DNA of 64,000 nucleotides from assembly GCF_040549485.1 (NCBI RefSeq), contig NZ_JBEPTK010000002.1:62001-126000 (forward strand), read 5' to 3'. The notes below the pieces were generated by a model. It saw nothing but the letters and a program-made list of their open reading frames with translations. It had not been told where the DNA came from and did no database searches. A program made the position numbers and the translations under genes. The DNA is from Constrictibacter sp. MBR-5 (GTDB taxonomy: Bacteria > Pseudomonadota > Alphaproteobacteria > JAJUGE01). Shown piece after piece: positions 31,508 through 40,951 of this stretch. Each line of letters begins with the position of its first letter. The first letter of the stretch is position 1.

Positions 31508-33826
31508 GTGCCGACGGCCGCGCCGATCGGCATGACGCGGCTGCTGCACCTCCTGCCGTTCGGGCGGCGGCGGCGGACGCTGCAGTTCTGGCTGCGCTGG
31601 CTGGTCGTCGCCTGCATCGTGCCGGCGGCGCTCGCCGCGGCCTTCCTGATCCACCGGTCCTACCAGCGCGAGCGCACGGCGATCGAGCACCAGATGGTCG
31701 ACACGGCGCGCGCCATGATGCAGGCGGTCGACGCCGACCTGAAGGGCATCCAGTCGACGCTCCACGTCCTCGCCGTATCGCGCCGGCTGGCGGACGGCGA
31801 CCTCGCGGCCTTCTACGACGAGGCGCAGGCCGTCCTGCCCAGCCAGATCGGCAGCAACATTGTGCTGTTCGACACGACCGGCCAGCAGCTGTTCAACACG
31901 ATCCGGCCGTTCGGGACGCCGCTGCCGCGCGGCGCCGACACGACGATGGTCGAGCGTGCCCTGCGGACGGACGGCCCCGTCGTCTCCGACCTGTTCGTCG
32001 GGCCGGCCACCGGACGCTGGGTCATCGGCACCGGGCTTCCCGTGCGGATCGACGGCCGCGTCACCTACATGCTCGGCATGGGGCTCTTCGCCGACCGGCT
32101 GGGCGAGGTGCTGCGCCAGCAGAAGATCCCGCGCGGCTGGATCGTCTCCATCCTCGACCGCTCGGGCACCATCGGCGCCCGGACCGAGGAGCCCGAGCGG
32201 TTCGTCGGCCGCCGCGCGACGGACGCCTTCCTGGAGCATGTCGCCGACGCCGCCGAAGGCACCTACGAGATGACCCGCGAGGACGGCACGGTGGTCTTCG
32301 GCGGCTTCAGCCGCTCGCCGCGCACCGGCTGGATGATCGCCTTCGCCGTCCCGACCAGCGTCGTGACCGGCCACCTGCGCCAGGCGCTGCTGGTCAACGT
32401 CGGGCTCACCGCGCTGCTGCTGCTGCTCGGCGTGCTGCTGGCGAACGCCGTCGGGCGGCGGGTCGTGCGCTCGCTCTGCGCGCTGGCGGAACCGGCGCTG
32501 GCCCTGGGCTCGGGTGCCGCGGTCGAGGTGCCGCGGGTCGAGATCGCCGAGGTCGACCAGCTCGGCCGGGCGCTCGCCAGGGCGTCGCACCTGATCGACG
32601 AGCGCGCCCGCGAGCGCGACGCCGCCGAGCGGCGCGAGCGGCGCATGCTGGTCGAGAAGGAGGCGGCCGACGACGCCAACCGTGCCAAGTCCGAGTTCCT
32701 GGCCCTGATGAGCCACGAGCTGCGCACGCCGATGAACGGCATCCTCGGCTTCGCCCAGCTGCTGGACGGCCACTATTTCGGGACCCTGACGCCGAAGCAG
32801 ACGGAGTTCGTCGGCCACATCCTGGGCGCCGGCCATCACCTGCTCGAGCTGATCAACGACGTCCTCGACCTCAGTACGATCGAGGCGGGCCGGCTGCAGG
32901 TGACGCCGACGCGGGTCGACCTGGTGCCGCTGATGAAGTCGGTGGCGGCGACGCTGTCGGCGGCGGCGGCGAAGATGTCGGTGTCGATCGATCCCGGCAA
33001 CATGGGCGTCGGCCTGCCGCCCGTGCTGGCCGACCGTGTCCGGCTGGCCCAGGTGCTCATCAACCTCGGCTCGAACGCGATCAAGTACAACCGGCCGGGC
33101 GGCTCCGTCCGCTTCTCGTGCACGCTGGCGTCGGAGCAGGTGGCGCGCATCGCCGTCGCCGACACCGGCCCCGGCATTCCGGTGGAGCGTCAGGCCGAAC
33201 TGTTCCAGCCGTTCAACCGCCTGGGCGTGGAGCACAAGGGGATCGAGGGTACGGGCATCGGCCTCGCCCTCAGCCGCCGGCTGGTCGGCCTGATGGGCGG
33301 CAGCATCGGCTTCACCAGCACGCCGGGCGAGGGCAGCCGCTTCTGGGTCGACGTGCCGCTGCACGCGGGCGCCGACGACGCCGAGGCCGTCTCCGCCGAG
33401 CGCGCCGGCACGGCCTGCCCCGGCGGCTTCACGGTGCTCTACGTCGAGGACGACCCGGACAGCCTGGCGCTGATGCGGCACATCCTGGCGACCCTGCCGG
33501 ACGTGACGCTGTACGAGGCGATCGACGGGGCCACGGGCTTCGCCGCGGCGCAGCAGCGTCGCCCGGACATCGTCGTCCTGGACATCGACCTGCCGGACAT
33601 GGACGGCTACGCCCTGCTGGAGCGGATCCGCAGTCGGCCCGACCTCGCCGCGACGCCGGTCCTGGCGCTCAGCGCCGGTGCACTGCCCGACGACGTCGGC
33701 CGCGGCCGCGAGGCGGGCTTCGCGGCCTACCTGACCAAGCCGGTCGACGTGAACGCCGTCCTCGACGCCATCGCCGCGGCACTGCCGGAGAGACGCAGGT
33801 GCGAGCTCGCGGCGGCGCAGGCCTGA
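31508..33826 (+). CDS. Hybrid sensor histidine kinase/response regulator
   Basis: A 772-residue membrane kinase. Transmembrane helix at about 28-48, a periplasmic single-Cache-like sensor region (about 49-295), second transmembrane helix (about 296-318), HAMP-like linker, HisKA with His403 in SHELRTPMNGILGF, HATPase (N-box INLGSNAIKYN, DTGPGIP, GTGIGLALSRRLVG), then a receiver domain with phosphoacceptor Asp692 in VVLDIDLPDMDG and KPVDV. A GTG at 31508 with GGTGG eight bases ahead is chosen; an ATG at 31532 is possible. No adjacent regulator, so its output partner is elsewhere. Confidence 0.92.
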   Translation: MPTAAPIGMTRLLHLLPFGRRRRTLQFWLRWLVVACIVPAALAAAFLIHRSYQRERTAIEHQMVDTARAMMQAVDADLKGIQSTLHVLAVSRRLADGDLAAFYDEAQAVLPSQIGSNIVLFDTTGQQLFNTIRPFGTPLPRGADTTMVERALRTDGPVVSDLFVGPATGRWVIGTGLPVRIDGRVTYMLGMGLFADRLGEVLRQQKIPRGWIVSILDRSGTIGARTEEPERFVGRRATDAFLEHVADAAEGTYEMTREDGTVVFGGFSRSPRTGWMIAFAVPTSVVTGHLRQALLVNVGLTALLLLLGVLLANAVGRRVVRSLCALAEPALALGSGAAVEVPRVEIAEVDQLGRALARASHLIDERARERDAAERRERRMLVEKEAADDANRAKSEFLALMSHELRTPMNGILGFAQLLDGHYFGTLTPKQTEFVGHILGAGHHLLELINDVLDLSTIEAGRLQVTPTRVDLVPLMKSVAATLSAAAAKMSVSIDPGNMGVGLPPVLADRVRLAQVLINLGSNAIKYNRPGGSVRFSCTLASEQVARIAVADTGPGIPVERQAELFQPFNRLGVEHKGIEGTGIGLALSRRLVGLMGGSIGFTSTPGEGSRFWVDVPLHAGADDAEAVSAERAGTACPGGFTVLYVEDDPDSLALMRHILATLPDVTLYEAIDGATGFAAAQQRRPDIVVLDIDLPDMDGYALLERIRSRPDLAATPVLALSAGALPDDVGRGREAGFAAYLTKPVDVNAVLDAIAAALPERRRCELAAAQA

Positions 33827-33923
33827 CGGCGGCCCGCCTGACTGTGGCCCGCATCGGCGGGGGCATCTGGCCGGCCGGCCCGCACGGTGCCATGCTGGGC
33901 CGATCAACCGCGGGAGCCTCGCC

Positions 33924-35495
33924 ATGCCGTCAGCCACCGACCATCCCGTCGTCGAGACCGCCGCCGGCCGGATCCGCGGCGCCACCGCCGGCGGCGTCCA
34001 TGCCTTCAAGGGCGTGCCCTACGGCGCGGACACCGCGGGCGCCAACCGCTTCATGGCGCCGAAGCGGCCCGAGCCGTGGAGCGGCGTCCGCGACGCGTTG
34101 GTGCTGGCGGGCCGCTCGCCGCAGAACGGACCGGGACCGCGGCGGCCGGAACTGGCGACGGTCTGGGGGCCGGTCGACACGCTGACGCCGTCCGAGGACT
34201 GTCTGAAGCTGCATGTCTGGACCCCCGGCCTGGACGAGGCGAAGCGGCCGGTGATGGTCTGGCTGCACGGCGGCGCCTTCTCCTACGGCTCGGCCAACGT
34301 GCCGCGCTTCGACGGCACCAATCTGGCGAAGCGCCAGGACGTCGTCGTGGTGGCGGTCAACCACCGGCTCAACATCTTCGGCCACCTGCACCTGGGCGAC
34401 ATCGGCGGCGAGCGCTTCGCCCATTCCGGCAATGCCGGCGTGCTCGACCTGATCGCGGCGCTCGACTGGGTGCGCGAGCACGCCGCGCGCTTCGGCGGCG
34501 ATCCCGGCCGGGTGACCGTCTTCGGCCAGTCGGGCGGGGGCGGCAAGATCAGCACGCTGCTCGCCATGCCGGCGGCGAAGGGCCTGTTCCACCGCGGCAT
34601 CATCCAGAGCGGTGCGACCATCCGCGTCGCCGAGCGCGAGCGTGCCAACATGGTTGCCGAAGCGGTTCTGAAGCATCTCGGCATCGGCAAGGGGGAACTC
34701 GACCGGCTGCAGTCGCTCTCCATCGCGCAGCTTCAGGCCGCCATCGCGCCGGCCGAGAAGGCGCTGCCGCCGGCGCAGTATCCGCTGCTCGACCGCTACC
34801 CCTTCGGCCCGGTGGTCGACGGCACCGACCTGCCGCAGCAGCCCTTCGCGCCGGCCGCCGCACCCACCGGCGCCGGCGTGCCGATCATGATCGGCGACAC
34901 GCGCGAGGAGACGGCGATTTTCCTGGCCGGCGACGACGCCGTCTGGTTCCGCACGCTGCCCGAGAGCGCGCTGCCGGGCCGGGTCGCCGCCGTGATGGGA
35001 CAGGGCGACGACGCGGCCTCCGCCCTCATCGGCCGCTACCGGGCCCTGCACCCGGAGATGACGCCGGCCGACCTGCTGATCGCGATCCTGACCGACAGCA
35101 ACTTCCGCGCCCGTTCCCTGATGCTGGCCGAGCGCAAGAGTGCGCAGGGCGGGCCCGTCTGGTTCTACTCGCTCGATTGGGGCTCACCCGCCCACGAAGG
35201 CCGCCTGAAGGCGTCCCACTCGATCGACACGCCGCTGGTCTTCGACACGGTCGACCGCTGCGGCCCCTCCACTGAAGGGCCGGAAGCGTCCGCGCTCGCC
35301 GCCGCCATGTCCGCGACCTGGGCCGCCTTCGCCCGGACGGGCGACCCGAACAGCCCGGCGATCCCGGCCTGGCCGGTCTTCTCGAAGGATGCTCCCGCGG
35401 TACTGCATTTCGACACGACGTGCCGCGTCGGATCGGTCGGCACGGACGACCCGCGCCGCACCTGGGCCCGCCTCGCCGAGGGCGCGTCGACCTGA
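33924..35495 (+). CDS. Type-B carboxylesterase/lipase family protein
   Basis: A 523-residue alpha/beta-hydrolase of the carboxylesterase type-B family. Motifs: RFMAPKRPEPWSGVRDA, SEDCLKLHVWTP, oxyanion-hole HGGAF, nucleophile Ser203 in FGQSGGGGK, and a late SHSIDTPLVFD with the probable catalytic His. No signal peptide is visible. Substrate unknown; relatives hydrolyse p-nitrobenzyl or carbamate esters. GGAGCC precedes the ATG. The gene stands alone between the kinase and the peptidoglycan-binding protein. Confidence 0.88.
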   Translation: MPSATDHPVVETAAGRIRGATAGGVHAFKGVPYGADTAGANRFMAPKRPEPWSGVRDALVLAGRSPQNGPGPRRPELATVWGPVDTLTPSEDCLKLHVWTPGLDEAKRPVMVWLHGGAFSYGSANVPRFDGTNLAKRQDVVVVAVNHRLNIFGHLHLGDIGGERFAHSGNAGVLDLIAALDWVREHAARFGGDPGRVTVFGQSGGGGKISTLLAMPAAKGLFHRGIIQSGATIRVAERERANMVAEAVLKHLGIGKGELDRLQSLSIAQLQAAIAPAEKALPPAQYPLLDRYPFGPVVDGTDLPQQPFAPAAAPTGAGVPIMIGDTREETAIFLAGDDAVWFRTLPESALPGRVAAVMGQGDDAASALIGRYRALHPEMTPADLLIAILTDSNFRARSLMLAERKSAQGGPVWFYSLDWGSPAHEGRLKASHSIDTPLVFDTVDRCGPSTEGPEASALAAAMSATWAAFARTGDPNSPAIPAWPVFSKDAPAVLHFDTTCRVGSVGTDDPRRTWARLAEGAST

Positions 35496-35596
35496 GGCGA
35501 TCGCTGCGGCGGCCGGGAACCGTGCACGCCGTTCCGCGGTTCCGACTTGGACTCTGGGGGTCAGGCCTTCGCGAAGGCGGAACGCACAGGACGGTC

Positions 35597-36763
35597 ATGA
35601 ACAGGCATTTGATGTTCGTCGCGATTCTCGCGGCCTCTGCGGCGCCGCTCGTCCCTGCATGGGGGCAGAGCGCGCCGTCCGGAACGCTGCAATATCGGGG
35701 CGGCAACGGCGGCACGCCGGCGATCAACCCTCTGCGCGACCGGTCGACGGTGCAGCGAATCCAGCAGGCGCTCGGCGCCCGGGGCTATGACGTCGGGCCG
35801 GTCGACGGAGTCTGGGGGCCGCGCACGGAATCGGCGCTCAGGAACTTCCAGCAGACACAGGGCCTGCGCGCCAGCGGTACACCGACGGCCGATACGCTGG
35901 CAGCGCTCGGCGTCGGCGGCATCCCTGCCGCCGACGTCGGTGGCACGGGAGCGGCCGCAACAGGATCGGTAGGCGGGGGCTTCGGCGGCGCACCGGGAGG
36001 CAGCGCGACGCGCACCGACTCTATCGCGGCCCCGCCCGCGACCAGCGGCGTCGTCTCGACGCCGCCGATCACCTCGCCCATCGCGTCTCCGCCGTCGAGG
36101 GCCGGCGCGGCCGCACCCGGAGCGACTGCTGGCGCGCCGTCGGCGGGCGGCGGCGGAACGGGGCAGCCGGGTGCGAAGCCAGCCCGGGGCACTTCCGGCG
36201 TCGACGTGATCCGCGGCGGAGACCGCAGCAGCGTGACGCCCGGCGGGATCAGCGCTGGTTCGCCCGGTGGCGCCTCCGGTATCGTCGGCGGCACGAGCGC
36301 CGGTGCGGCCGGGGGTGCATCGGGCATGGTCGGAGGGTCGGTGCCCGGCACAATCGGTCGAAGCACGACCCCGGGCGGAACCGCGATCGACCGCGGCACC
36401 ACCGTCGACCCCCGTACCGGCATCGACACCAACACCGGCATCGCCCCGCCCACAGGAGTCGGTCGGCCCGATGCCGGCGGACCGGCTTTCAACACCGGCG
36501 GAACCGCGAACACGATGGGTGATACCGGCGCGCCTGCGACCGGGCCCACCGGCGCCGCAGGAACGACGGGCGGCAGCAGCGGTGTCACCACGGGCGCCGG
36601 CGCCAGCGGCACCGGGGGCGGTCCGGGCACCGGTGCACCCGGATCAGGCAACTTCGGCGCGGGATCCATCGGCGGTGCGACCAGCGGCGGCGCTGGCGGG
36701 GGTGCTACCGGCGCAGGCGGTGCCGGCGGTGGTGGCTCGGGCGGTGGTGGTTCGGGCGGCTGA
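35597..36763 (+). CDS. Exported peptidoglycan-binding domain protein with Gly/Thr/Ala-rich tail
   Basis: A 388-residue secreted protein: signal peptide (1-23, ending PAWGQ), one PG_binding_1 repeat at about 50-110 (STVQRIQQALGARGYDVGPVDGVWGPRTESALRNFQQTQGL), then about 270 residues of low complexity dominated by Gly, Ala, Thr, Pro and Ser with recurring GGTSAGAAGGASG-like units, ending in GGGGSGGGGSGG. The domain anchors proteins to the wall; the tail looks like an unstructured or surface-adhesive spacer. AGGACGG precedes the start. It is convergent with the MoaD-like gene. Confidence 0.82.
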   Translation: MNRHLMFVAILAASAAPLVPAWGQSAPSGTLQYRGGNGGTPAINPLRDRSTVQRIQQALGARGYDVGPVDGVWGPRTESALRNFQQTQGLRASGTPTADTLAALGVGGIPAADVGGTGAAATGSVGGGFGGAPGGSATRTDSIAAPPATSGVVSTPPITSPIASPPSRAGAAAPGATAGAPSAGGGGTGQPGAKPARGTSGVDVIRGGDRSSVTPGGISAGSPGGASGIVGGTSAGAAGGASGMVGGSVPGTIGRSTTPGGTAIDRGTTVDPRTGIDTNTGIAPPTGVGRPDAGGPAFNTGGTANTMGDTGAPATGPTGAAGTTGGSSGVTTGAGASGTGGGPGTGAPGSGNFGAGSIGGATSGGAGGGATGAGGAGGGGSGGGGSGG

Positions 36764-36770
36764 CGCCGCG

Positions 36771-37079
36771 TCAGCCGCCGCTGATCGCGGTCATCACCAG
36801 CATCTCTTCCCCCTCCGTGAGACGGGTCGCCAAGGCGGCCCGTTCCTCGTTCACGAAGACGTTGATGTGCCGTCGGATCGCCGGGCGCGAATCGCAGAGG
36901 CGGTCGCGCATGCCGGGCCAGCGTGCGTCCAGTGCCGCCATTGCCTCGGCCACCGTCCCGGCGCGCAGCCGCACGGTGCGCGAGGCGCCGGGGAACAGGT
37001 TCAGCAGGACCGCCGGCAGTCGCACCGTGATCAGCGGGGCATCCGGAAAAGGCTCGCGGAAGACCGGCCCGGCCGCCAT
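36771..37079 (-). CDS. MoaD/ThiS-like small protein (ubiquitin fold)
   Basis: A 102-residue beta-grasp protein. It has the family outline: VRLPAVLLNLFPGASRTVRL strand pair, TVAEAMAALDARWPGMRDRL helix, INVFVNEE strand and a C-terminus ending VMTAISGG, so the diglycine tail used for adenylation and thiocarboxylate or isopeptide formation is intact. It starts four bases after the beta-propeller gene, so both are made together. No E1-like (MoeB/ThiF) gene is adjacent. It may be a sulfur carrier or a protein modifier; the partner is unknown. Confidence 0.83.
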   Translation of the reverse strand: MAAGPVFREPFPDAPLITVRLPAVLLNLFPGASRTVRLRAGTVAEAMAALDARWPGMRDRLCDSRPAIRRHINVFVNEERAALATRLTEGEEMLVMTAISGG

Positions 37080-37083
37080 CGCG

Positions 37084-38163
37084 TCAGGCCTCGACGACGA
37101 GCGTCTCGACCGACGAGATGGTCGGCAGATGCTGCGCGATGCAGGTCCAGCGGTCGCCTTCGTCGGCGCTGGCGAAGACCGACCCGGTCCCGGTTCCGAA
37201 ATACACGCCGGCGGGATCGAGCTTGTCCGTGGCCATCGCCTGGCGCAGCACCCCGAAATAAGCGTTCTCCTGCGGCAGACCCTCGCGCAGGTCCTGCCAG
37301 GTGCCGCCGCCGTCCCGCGTCCGCCAGACGGCCGCCTTGGCGTCGGGCACGAAGCGTCCCTTCGTGTCGCCGTTCAGCGGCAGCAGGTACAGCGTGTCAC
37401 GATCGCGCGGATGCGCCGCTGCCGGGAAGCCGAAGCTGGAGGGCAGGCCGCTCTCGATGCTCTCCCACTGCTGGCCGCCGTCGTCGCTGCGGTACATGCC
37501 GAAATGGTTCTGCTGGTAGAGCCGGTCCGGTGTGCCGGGTGCCATGACGATGCAGTGCACGCACTGGCCGATCTCGGGATAGGGTTCGCCCGGCACGTGC
37601 TCCGCGCGCGTGCCCCGGTTGCGCGGGGTCCAGGTCTCGCCGCCGTCGGCCGTATGGAAGACGCCGGCCGACGATATGCCGATCCACATCTGGCCGGGGT
37701 CGCGGTGATGCGGCACGATCGAGTGCAGGATCAGTCCGGCGCCGCCCGGCTCCCATTTCGGCCGGGTCGGGTGGTCGCGCAGCCCCTTCACCTGGCGCCA
37801 GGACAGACCGCCGTCGTCGCTGCGGAACAGGCCCGCCGGCTCGACTCCGGCATAGAGGGCGCCGTTCGTCGCGGCGAGGCTCCAGGCCGACTTGATCGGC
37901 TCCTCGCCCTCGGGATAGGCGAGCCCGTCGCTCGAATGGGTCCAGGTCGCGCCCAGGTCGGTCGACCGCCAGACGGCGGGTCCGAACCAGGCGTCGCCAC
38001 CGGCGGCGTAGATCGTGCCGCTCGCGGGATCGGCGAGGCAGTGGTTGATCGGCCACGTTTCGCAGAACGGCCCGCGCAGCGACCAAGCGCCGCGGCCGGC
38101 GTCGCTCTCGAGGACGAAAACGCCCTTCTTGGTTCCGACCAGGACGAGGACCTTCTTCGCCAT
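37084..38163 (-). CDS. BNR/sialidase-like beta-propeller protein
   Basis: A 359-residue protein with repeated Asp-box / BNR motifs of the S-x-D-x-G-x-T-W type: STDLGATWTHS (about 77), SDDGGLSWRQV (about 122), TADGGETWTPR, SDDGGQQWESI, TRDGGGTWQDL and SADEGDRWTCI, i.e. at least six blades. There is no signal peptide; MAKKVLVLVGTKKGVFVLES looks cytoplasmic. No sialidase catalytic Arg triad or FRIP motif is evident, so it is not a sialidase. AGGAGG before 38163 fixes the start. It heads an operon with the MoaD/ThiS-like gene and is divergent from a MarR regulator. Confidence 0.82.
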   Translation of the reverse strand: MAKKVLVLVGTKKGVFVLESDAGRGAWSLRGPFCETWPINHCLADPASGTIYAAGGDAWFGPAVWRSTDLGATWTHSSDGLAYPEGEEPIKSAWSLAATNGALYAGVEPAGLFRSDDGGLSWRQVKGLRDHPTRPKWEPGGAGLILHSIVPHHRDPGQMWIGISSAGVFHTADGGETWTPRNRGTRAEHVPGEPYPEIGQCVHCIVMAPGTPDRLYQQNHFGMYRSDDGGQQWESIESGLPSSFGFPAAAHPRDRDTLYLLPLNGDTKGRFVPDAKAAVWRTRDGGGTWQDLREGLPQENAYFGVLRQAMATDKLDPAGVYFGTGTGSVFASADEGDRWTCIAQHLPTISSVETLVVEA

Positions 38164-38235
38164 CCTTCCTCCTCGGGGCGAGTGCGCCCACATTGGCGGC
38201 TCCGCCCGGGCGAGCCAGTTTCGCTGGACAAATTC

Positions 38236-38247
38236 GTTGATATCAAC
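38236..38247. promoter_or_regulatory. Palindrome in the propeller/MarR divergent promoter
   Basis: GTTGATATCAAC is a perfect 12-base inverted repeat in the 95-base spacer between the beta-propeller operon and the MarR gene, 11 bases before the MarR start. Its place, symmetry and AT-rich make-up fit a MarR-type operator controlling both directions. Confidence 0.6.
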
Positions 38248-38258
38248 ATTAATGGGTC

Positions 38259-38702
38259 ATGTCAAAGCGCGCCGTTCCGTTCACCACAACAATTGCAGTT
38301 CGCGACAGCTGCCTCTGCCTTCACGTCCAGCGTGCGGCGCGCGCGCTGGCGCGCCGCTACGACGATGCGCTGCGGCCGCTCGGGCTGACCAGCGGGCAGT
38401 TCTCGCTGCTCATGTCGCTGAACCGGCCCGAGCCGCCGACCATGAGCAGCGTCGCCAACCTGCTGGCCATGGACCGCACGACGCTGACCGCTGCGCTGAA
38501 GCCGCTGGAGCGGCGTGGCCTCGTCCAGGTGACCGTCGGCGAGAAGGACCGGCGCAGCCGCCTGATGACCCTCACGCCGGCCGGCCTCGACCTGCTCGCC
38601 GACGCCATGCCGGCCTGGCACGCGACCCAGGCGGAAACCGGCCTCCTGCTGGGCGAGACGGACCCGGCGACGCTAATCGAGGCGCTGCGCGCGCTGTCCT
38701 GA
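38259..38702 (+). CDS. MarR family transcriptional regulator
   Basis: A 147-residue MarR-type winged-helix protein. Seen: LGLTSGQFSLLMSLNRPEPPTMSSVANLLAMDRTTLTAALKPLERRGLVQV and the wing motif EKDRRSRLMTLTPAGLDLL. Cys residues in RDSCLCLHVQ near the N-terminus could sense oxidants. It is divergent from the beta-propeller/MoaD-like operon with an operator-like palindrome between them, so it is the probable regulator of that operon. Confidence 0.88.
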   Translation: MSKRAVPFTTTIAVRDSCLCLHVQRAARALARRYDDALRPLGLTSGQFSLLMSLNRPEPPTMSSVANLLAMDRTTLTAALKPLERRGLVQVTVGEKDRRSRLMTLTPAGLDLLADAMPAWHATQAETGLLLGETDPATLIEALRALS

Positions 38703-38709
38703 CGTCGCG

Positions 38710-39627
38710 TTAGAACTCGCCGCTGCGGTAGACCTCGTCCAGGCGCGCCGCGTCTTCCTCCGACAGTTCCGGCCAGGCCTCGCCGCGGCGGCGGAGCGCG
38801 CCGGTGAAGTTCGGCTTCTCCTTGGCGTTGAAGGCGCGGCGACCTTCCTCGCCGTCGGTCGTCGTCTGGATCAGCAGGGCGTTGATCAGGTTCTGCACGT
38901 GCCAGGCTTGGTCGGTGGGCAGGTCGCCGAAGCGCACGACGAACTCCTTCATCATGCGCACGGCGACGGGCGGCATTTCGACGATGCGGCGAGCCGTGGC
39001 CTCGGCGCGCGCCATGAGGTCGGCATGTGGCACGACCTCGTTGATCAGGCCGATGCGCAGGGCCTCGGCAGCGTCGAACGGTTCGTCGGTCAGCAGGATC
39101 TTCATCGCGTCGATGTAGCGGAGCTGCTTGACCAGCAGGCTCGCCCCCGGTCCGTGTCCAAGCCAGCCCTGGGTGGTCAGCGCGAACTTGAAGCGCGCAT
39201 GTTCGGCACTCGCGATGCGGATGTCGGTCGAGGCCAGCAGCATGTAGAGCCCGGCACCCGCCGCCCAGCCGTTGACCGCGGCGATGACCGGCTTCCAGAC
39301 GCGCGGATAGTGGTCGCCCATGCGGCCGTCGACGCCGGTCTTCTGCCCGTGCACCGTGCCGGCCAGGGGCCAGTAGATGCGCTGGGTGCGCAGATATTCG
39401 CGCTCCTCCTCGGTCACGTCCGGACGCGGCGCCAGATTGTGGCCGCCGCAGAAGTGCCGCTCCCCCGCGCCCGTGACGATGGCGCAGCGGACCGTGCGGT
39501 CCTCCCACATGTCGATCCAGGCTTCGCCGATCTCGTCCGACATCCGCTTGTCGAGGATGTTGGCCTTCTCCGGATTGTTCAGCGTGATGTAGGCGACGCC
39601 GTCGCGCTTCTCGTAGTCGATGCCCAA
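38710..39627 (-). CDS. Enoyl-CoA hydratase/isomerase (crotonase) family protein
   Basis: A 305-residue crotonase-fold protein: ITLNNPEKANILDKRM, oxyanion-hole region GERHFCGGHNL, and KPVIAAVNGWAAGAGLYMLLASTDIRIAS. Catalytic acids typical of hydratases are not clearly in place, so the reaction (hydration, isomerisation, hydrolysis) is open. The start is a TTG at 39627 (GGGAGGAACGGAC TTG GGC); an ATG far upstream would add Pro/Ser-rich residues antisense to purD. It lies downstream of purD on the same strand with 40 bases between. Confidence 0.85.
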   Translation of the reverse strand: MGIDYEKRDGVAYITLNNPEKANILDKRMSDEIGEAWIDMWEDRTVRCAIVTGAGERHFCGGHNLAPRPDVTEEEREYLRTQRIYWPLAGTVHGQKTGVDGRMGDHYPRVWKPVIAAVNGWAAGAGLYMLLASTDIRIASAEHARFKFALTTQGWLGHGPGASLLVKQLRYIDAMKILLTDEPFDAAEALRIGLINEVVPHADLMARAEATARRIVEMPPVAVRMMKEFVVRFGDLPTDQAWHVQNLINALLIQTTTDGEEGRRAFNAKEKPNFTGALRRRGEAWPELSEEDAARLDEVYRSGEF

Positions 39628-39667
39628 GTCCGTTCCTCCCTGGCTCGCGGCCGGTTCGGACGTGAGC

Positions 39668-40951
39668 TTAGCCCCCGGCGGTCTCGCGCGCGACGGCCCG
39701 CCAGCCGATGTCGCGCCGGCAGAAGCCGTCGGGCCAGTCGATCCGGTCGACGGCGGCATAGGCGCGCGCCTGCGCCTCCGCGACGCTGGCGCCCAGCGCC
39801 GTCACCCCCAGCACCCGGCCGCCCGTCGCGAGGATGCGCTCGGCCTCGCGCTTGGTGCCGGCGTGGAAGACGGTCACGTCGTCGCTTGCCGCGGCGTCGA
39901 GCCCGCGGATCTCGGTGCCCTTGGCGTAGTCGCCGGGATAGCCGTTGGCGGCCATGACGACGCACAGCGCCGTCTCGGGATGCCAGCGCAGGTCGAGATG
40001 CGCCAGCGCGCCATCCGCCGACGCCACCAGCGCCGGCAGTAGGTCCGACCTCAGCCGCATCATCAGCGTCTGGCACTCGGGGTCGCCGAAGCGGACGTTG
40101 ATCTCGATCAGCTTGGGGCCGGACTCGCCGATCATCAGGCCAGCGAAGACCACCCCCTTAAACGGGCAGCCCGCCTCGGTCATCGCGGCGACCAGCGGAT
40201 GGACGATCTCGTCCAGGACACGCGCCTCCATCTCGGGTGTCATCACCGGGGCAGGGGAATAGGCGCCCATGCCGCCCGTGTTCGGCCCGGTGTCGCCGTC
40301 GCCGACCCGCTTGTGGTCCTGGGCCGACGCGAGCGGCAGCACGGTCTTCCCGTCGACCAGCGCGAAATAGCTGGCTTCCTCGCCCTCGAGGAACTCCTCG
40401 ACCACCAGTTCCGCGCCGGCGTCGCCGAAGCGGTTGGCGACCAGCGCATCGTCGATGGCGGCCTCGGCCTCCGCCACGCTCTCCGCGACCACCACGCCCT
40501 TGCCGGCGGCGAGGCCGTCCGCCTTCACCACGATCGGCGCGCCGCGCTCCCGCACGAAGGCCTTTGCGGCCGCGGCGTCGGTGAAGCGTCCGTAGGCGGC
40601 GGTCGGAATGCCGTGCGCCGCGCACAGGTCCTTCATGAAGCCCTTCGAGCCCTCCAGGCGCGCGGCAGCGGCACTGGGCCCGAAGGCGCGGATGCCGGCA
40701 TCGTTCAGCCGGTCGACCAGCCCCAGGACCAGCGGCCCTTCCGGCCCGACGACGACAAGATCGACGGCGTGCTCACGCGCGAAGGCGACGATGCCGTCGA
40801 GATCCTCGGCACCGATGGCGACGCATTCGGCGTCCTGTGCGATGCCGGCGTTGCCCGGCGCACACCACAGCTTCTCGCAGAGTGGCGACGCGGCGATCGC
40901 CCAGCACAGCGCATGCTCGCGCCCGCCCGATCCGACGACGAGGACCTTCAT
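39668..40951 (-). CDS. purD: Phosphoribosylamine-glycine ligase (GARS)
   Basis: A 427-residue ATP-grasp enzyme for the second step of purine synthesis. N-terminal [42 protein letters not shown]-grasp motifs [18 protein letters not shown], and [24 protein letters not shown], with [12 protein letters not shown] later. Full length. The start overlaps the yejE-like stop by ATGA at 40948-40951, an unexpected link between purine synthesis and a peptide permease. Confidence 0.95.
   Translation of the reverse strand: MKVLVVGSGGREHALCWAIAASPLCEKLWCAPGNAGIAQDAECVAIGAEDLDGIVAFAREHAVDLVVVGPEGPLVLGLVDRLNDAGIRAFGPSAAAARLEGSKGFMKDLCAAHGIPTAAYGRFTDAAAAKAFVRERGAPIVVKADGLAAGKGVVVAESVAEAEAAIDDALVANRFGDAGAELVVEEFLEGEEASYFALVDGKTVLPLASAQDHKRVGDGDTGPNTGGMGAYSPAPVMTPEMEARVLDEIVHPLVAAMTEAGCPFKGVVFAGLMIGESGPKLIEINVRFGDPECQTLMMRLRSDLLPALVASADGALAHLDLRWHPETALCVVMAANGYPGDYAKGTEIRGLDAAASDDVTVFHAGTKREAERILATGGRVLGVTALGASVAEAQARAYAAVDRIDWPDGFCRRDIGWRAVARETAGG

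Noticed and set aside
37084-38163. True sialidase
   Set aside because: Asp-box repeats present, but no signal peptide and no visible catalytic Arg triad or FRIP motif.
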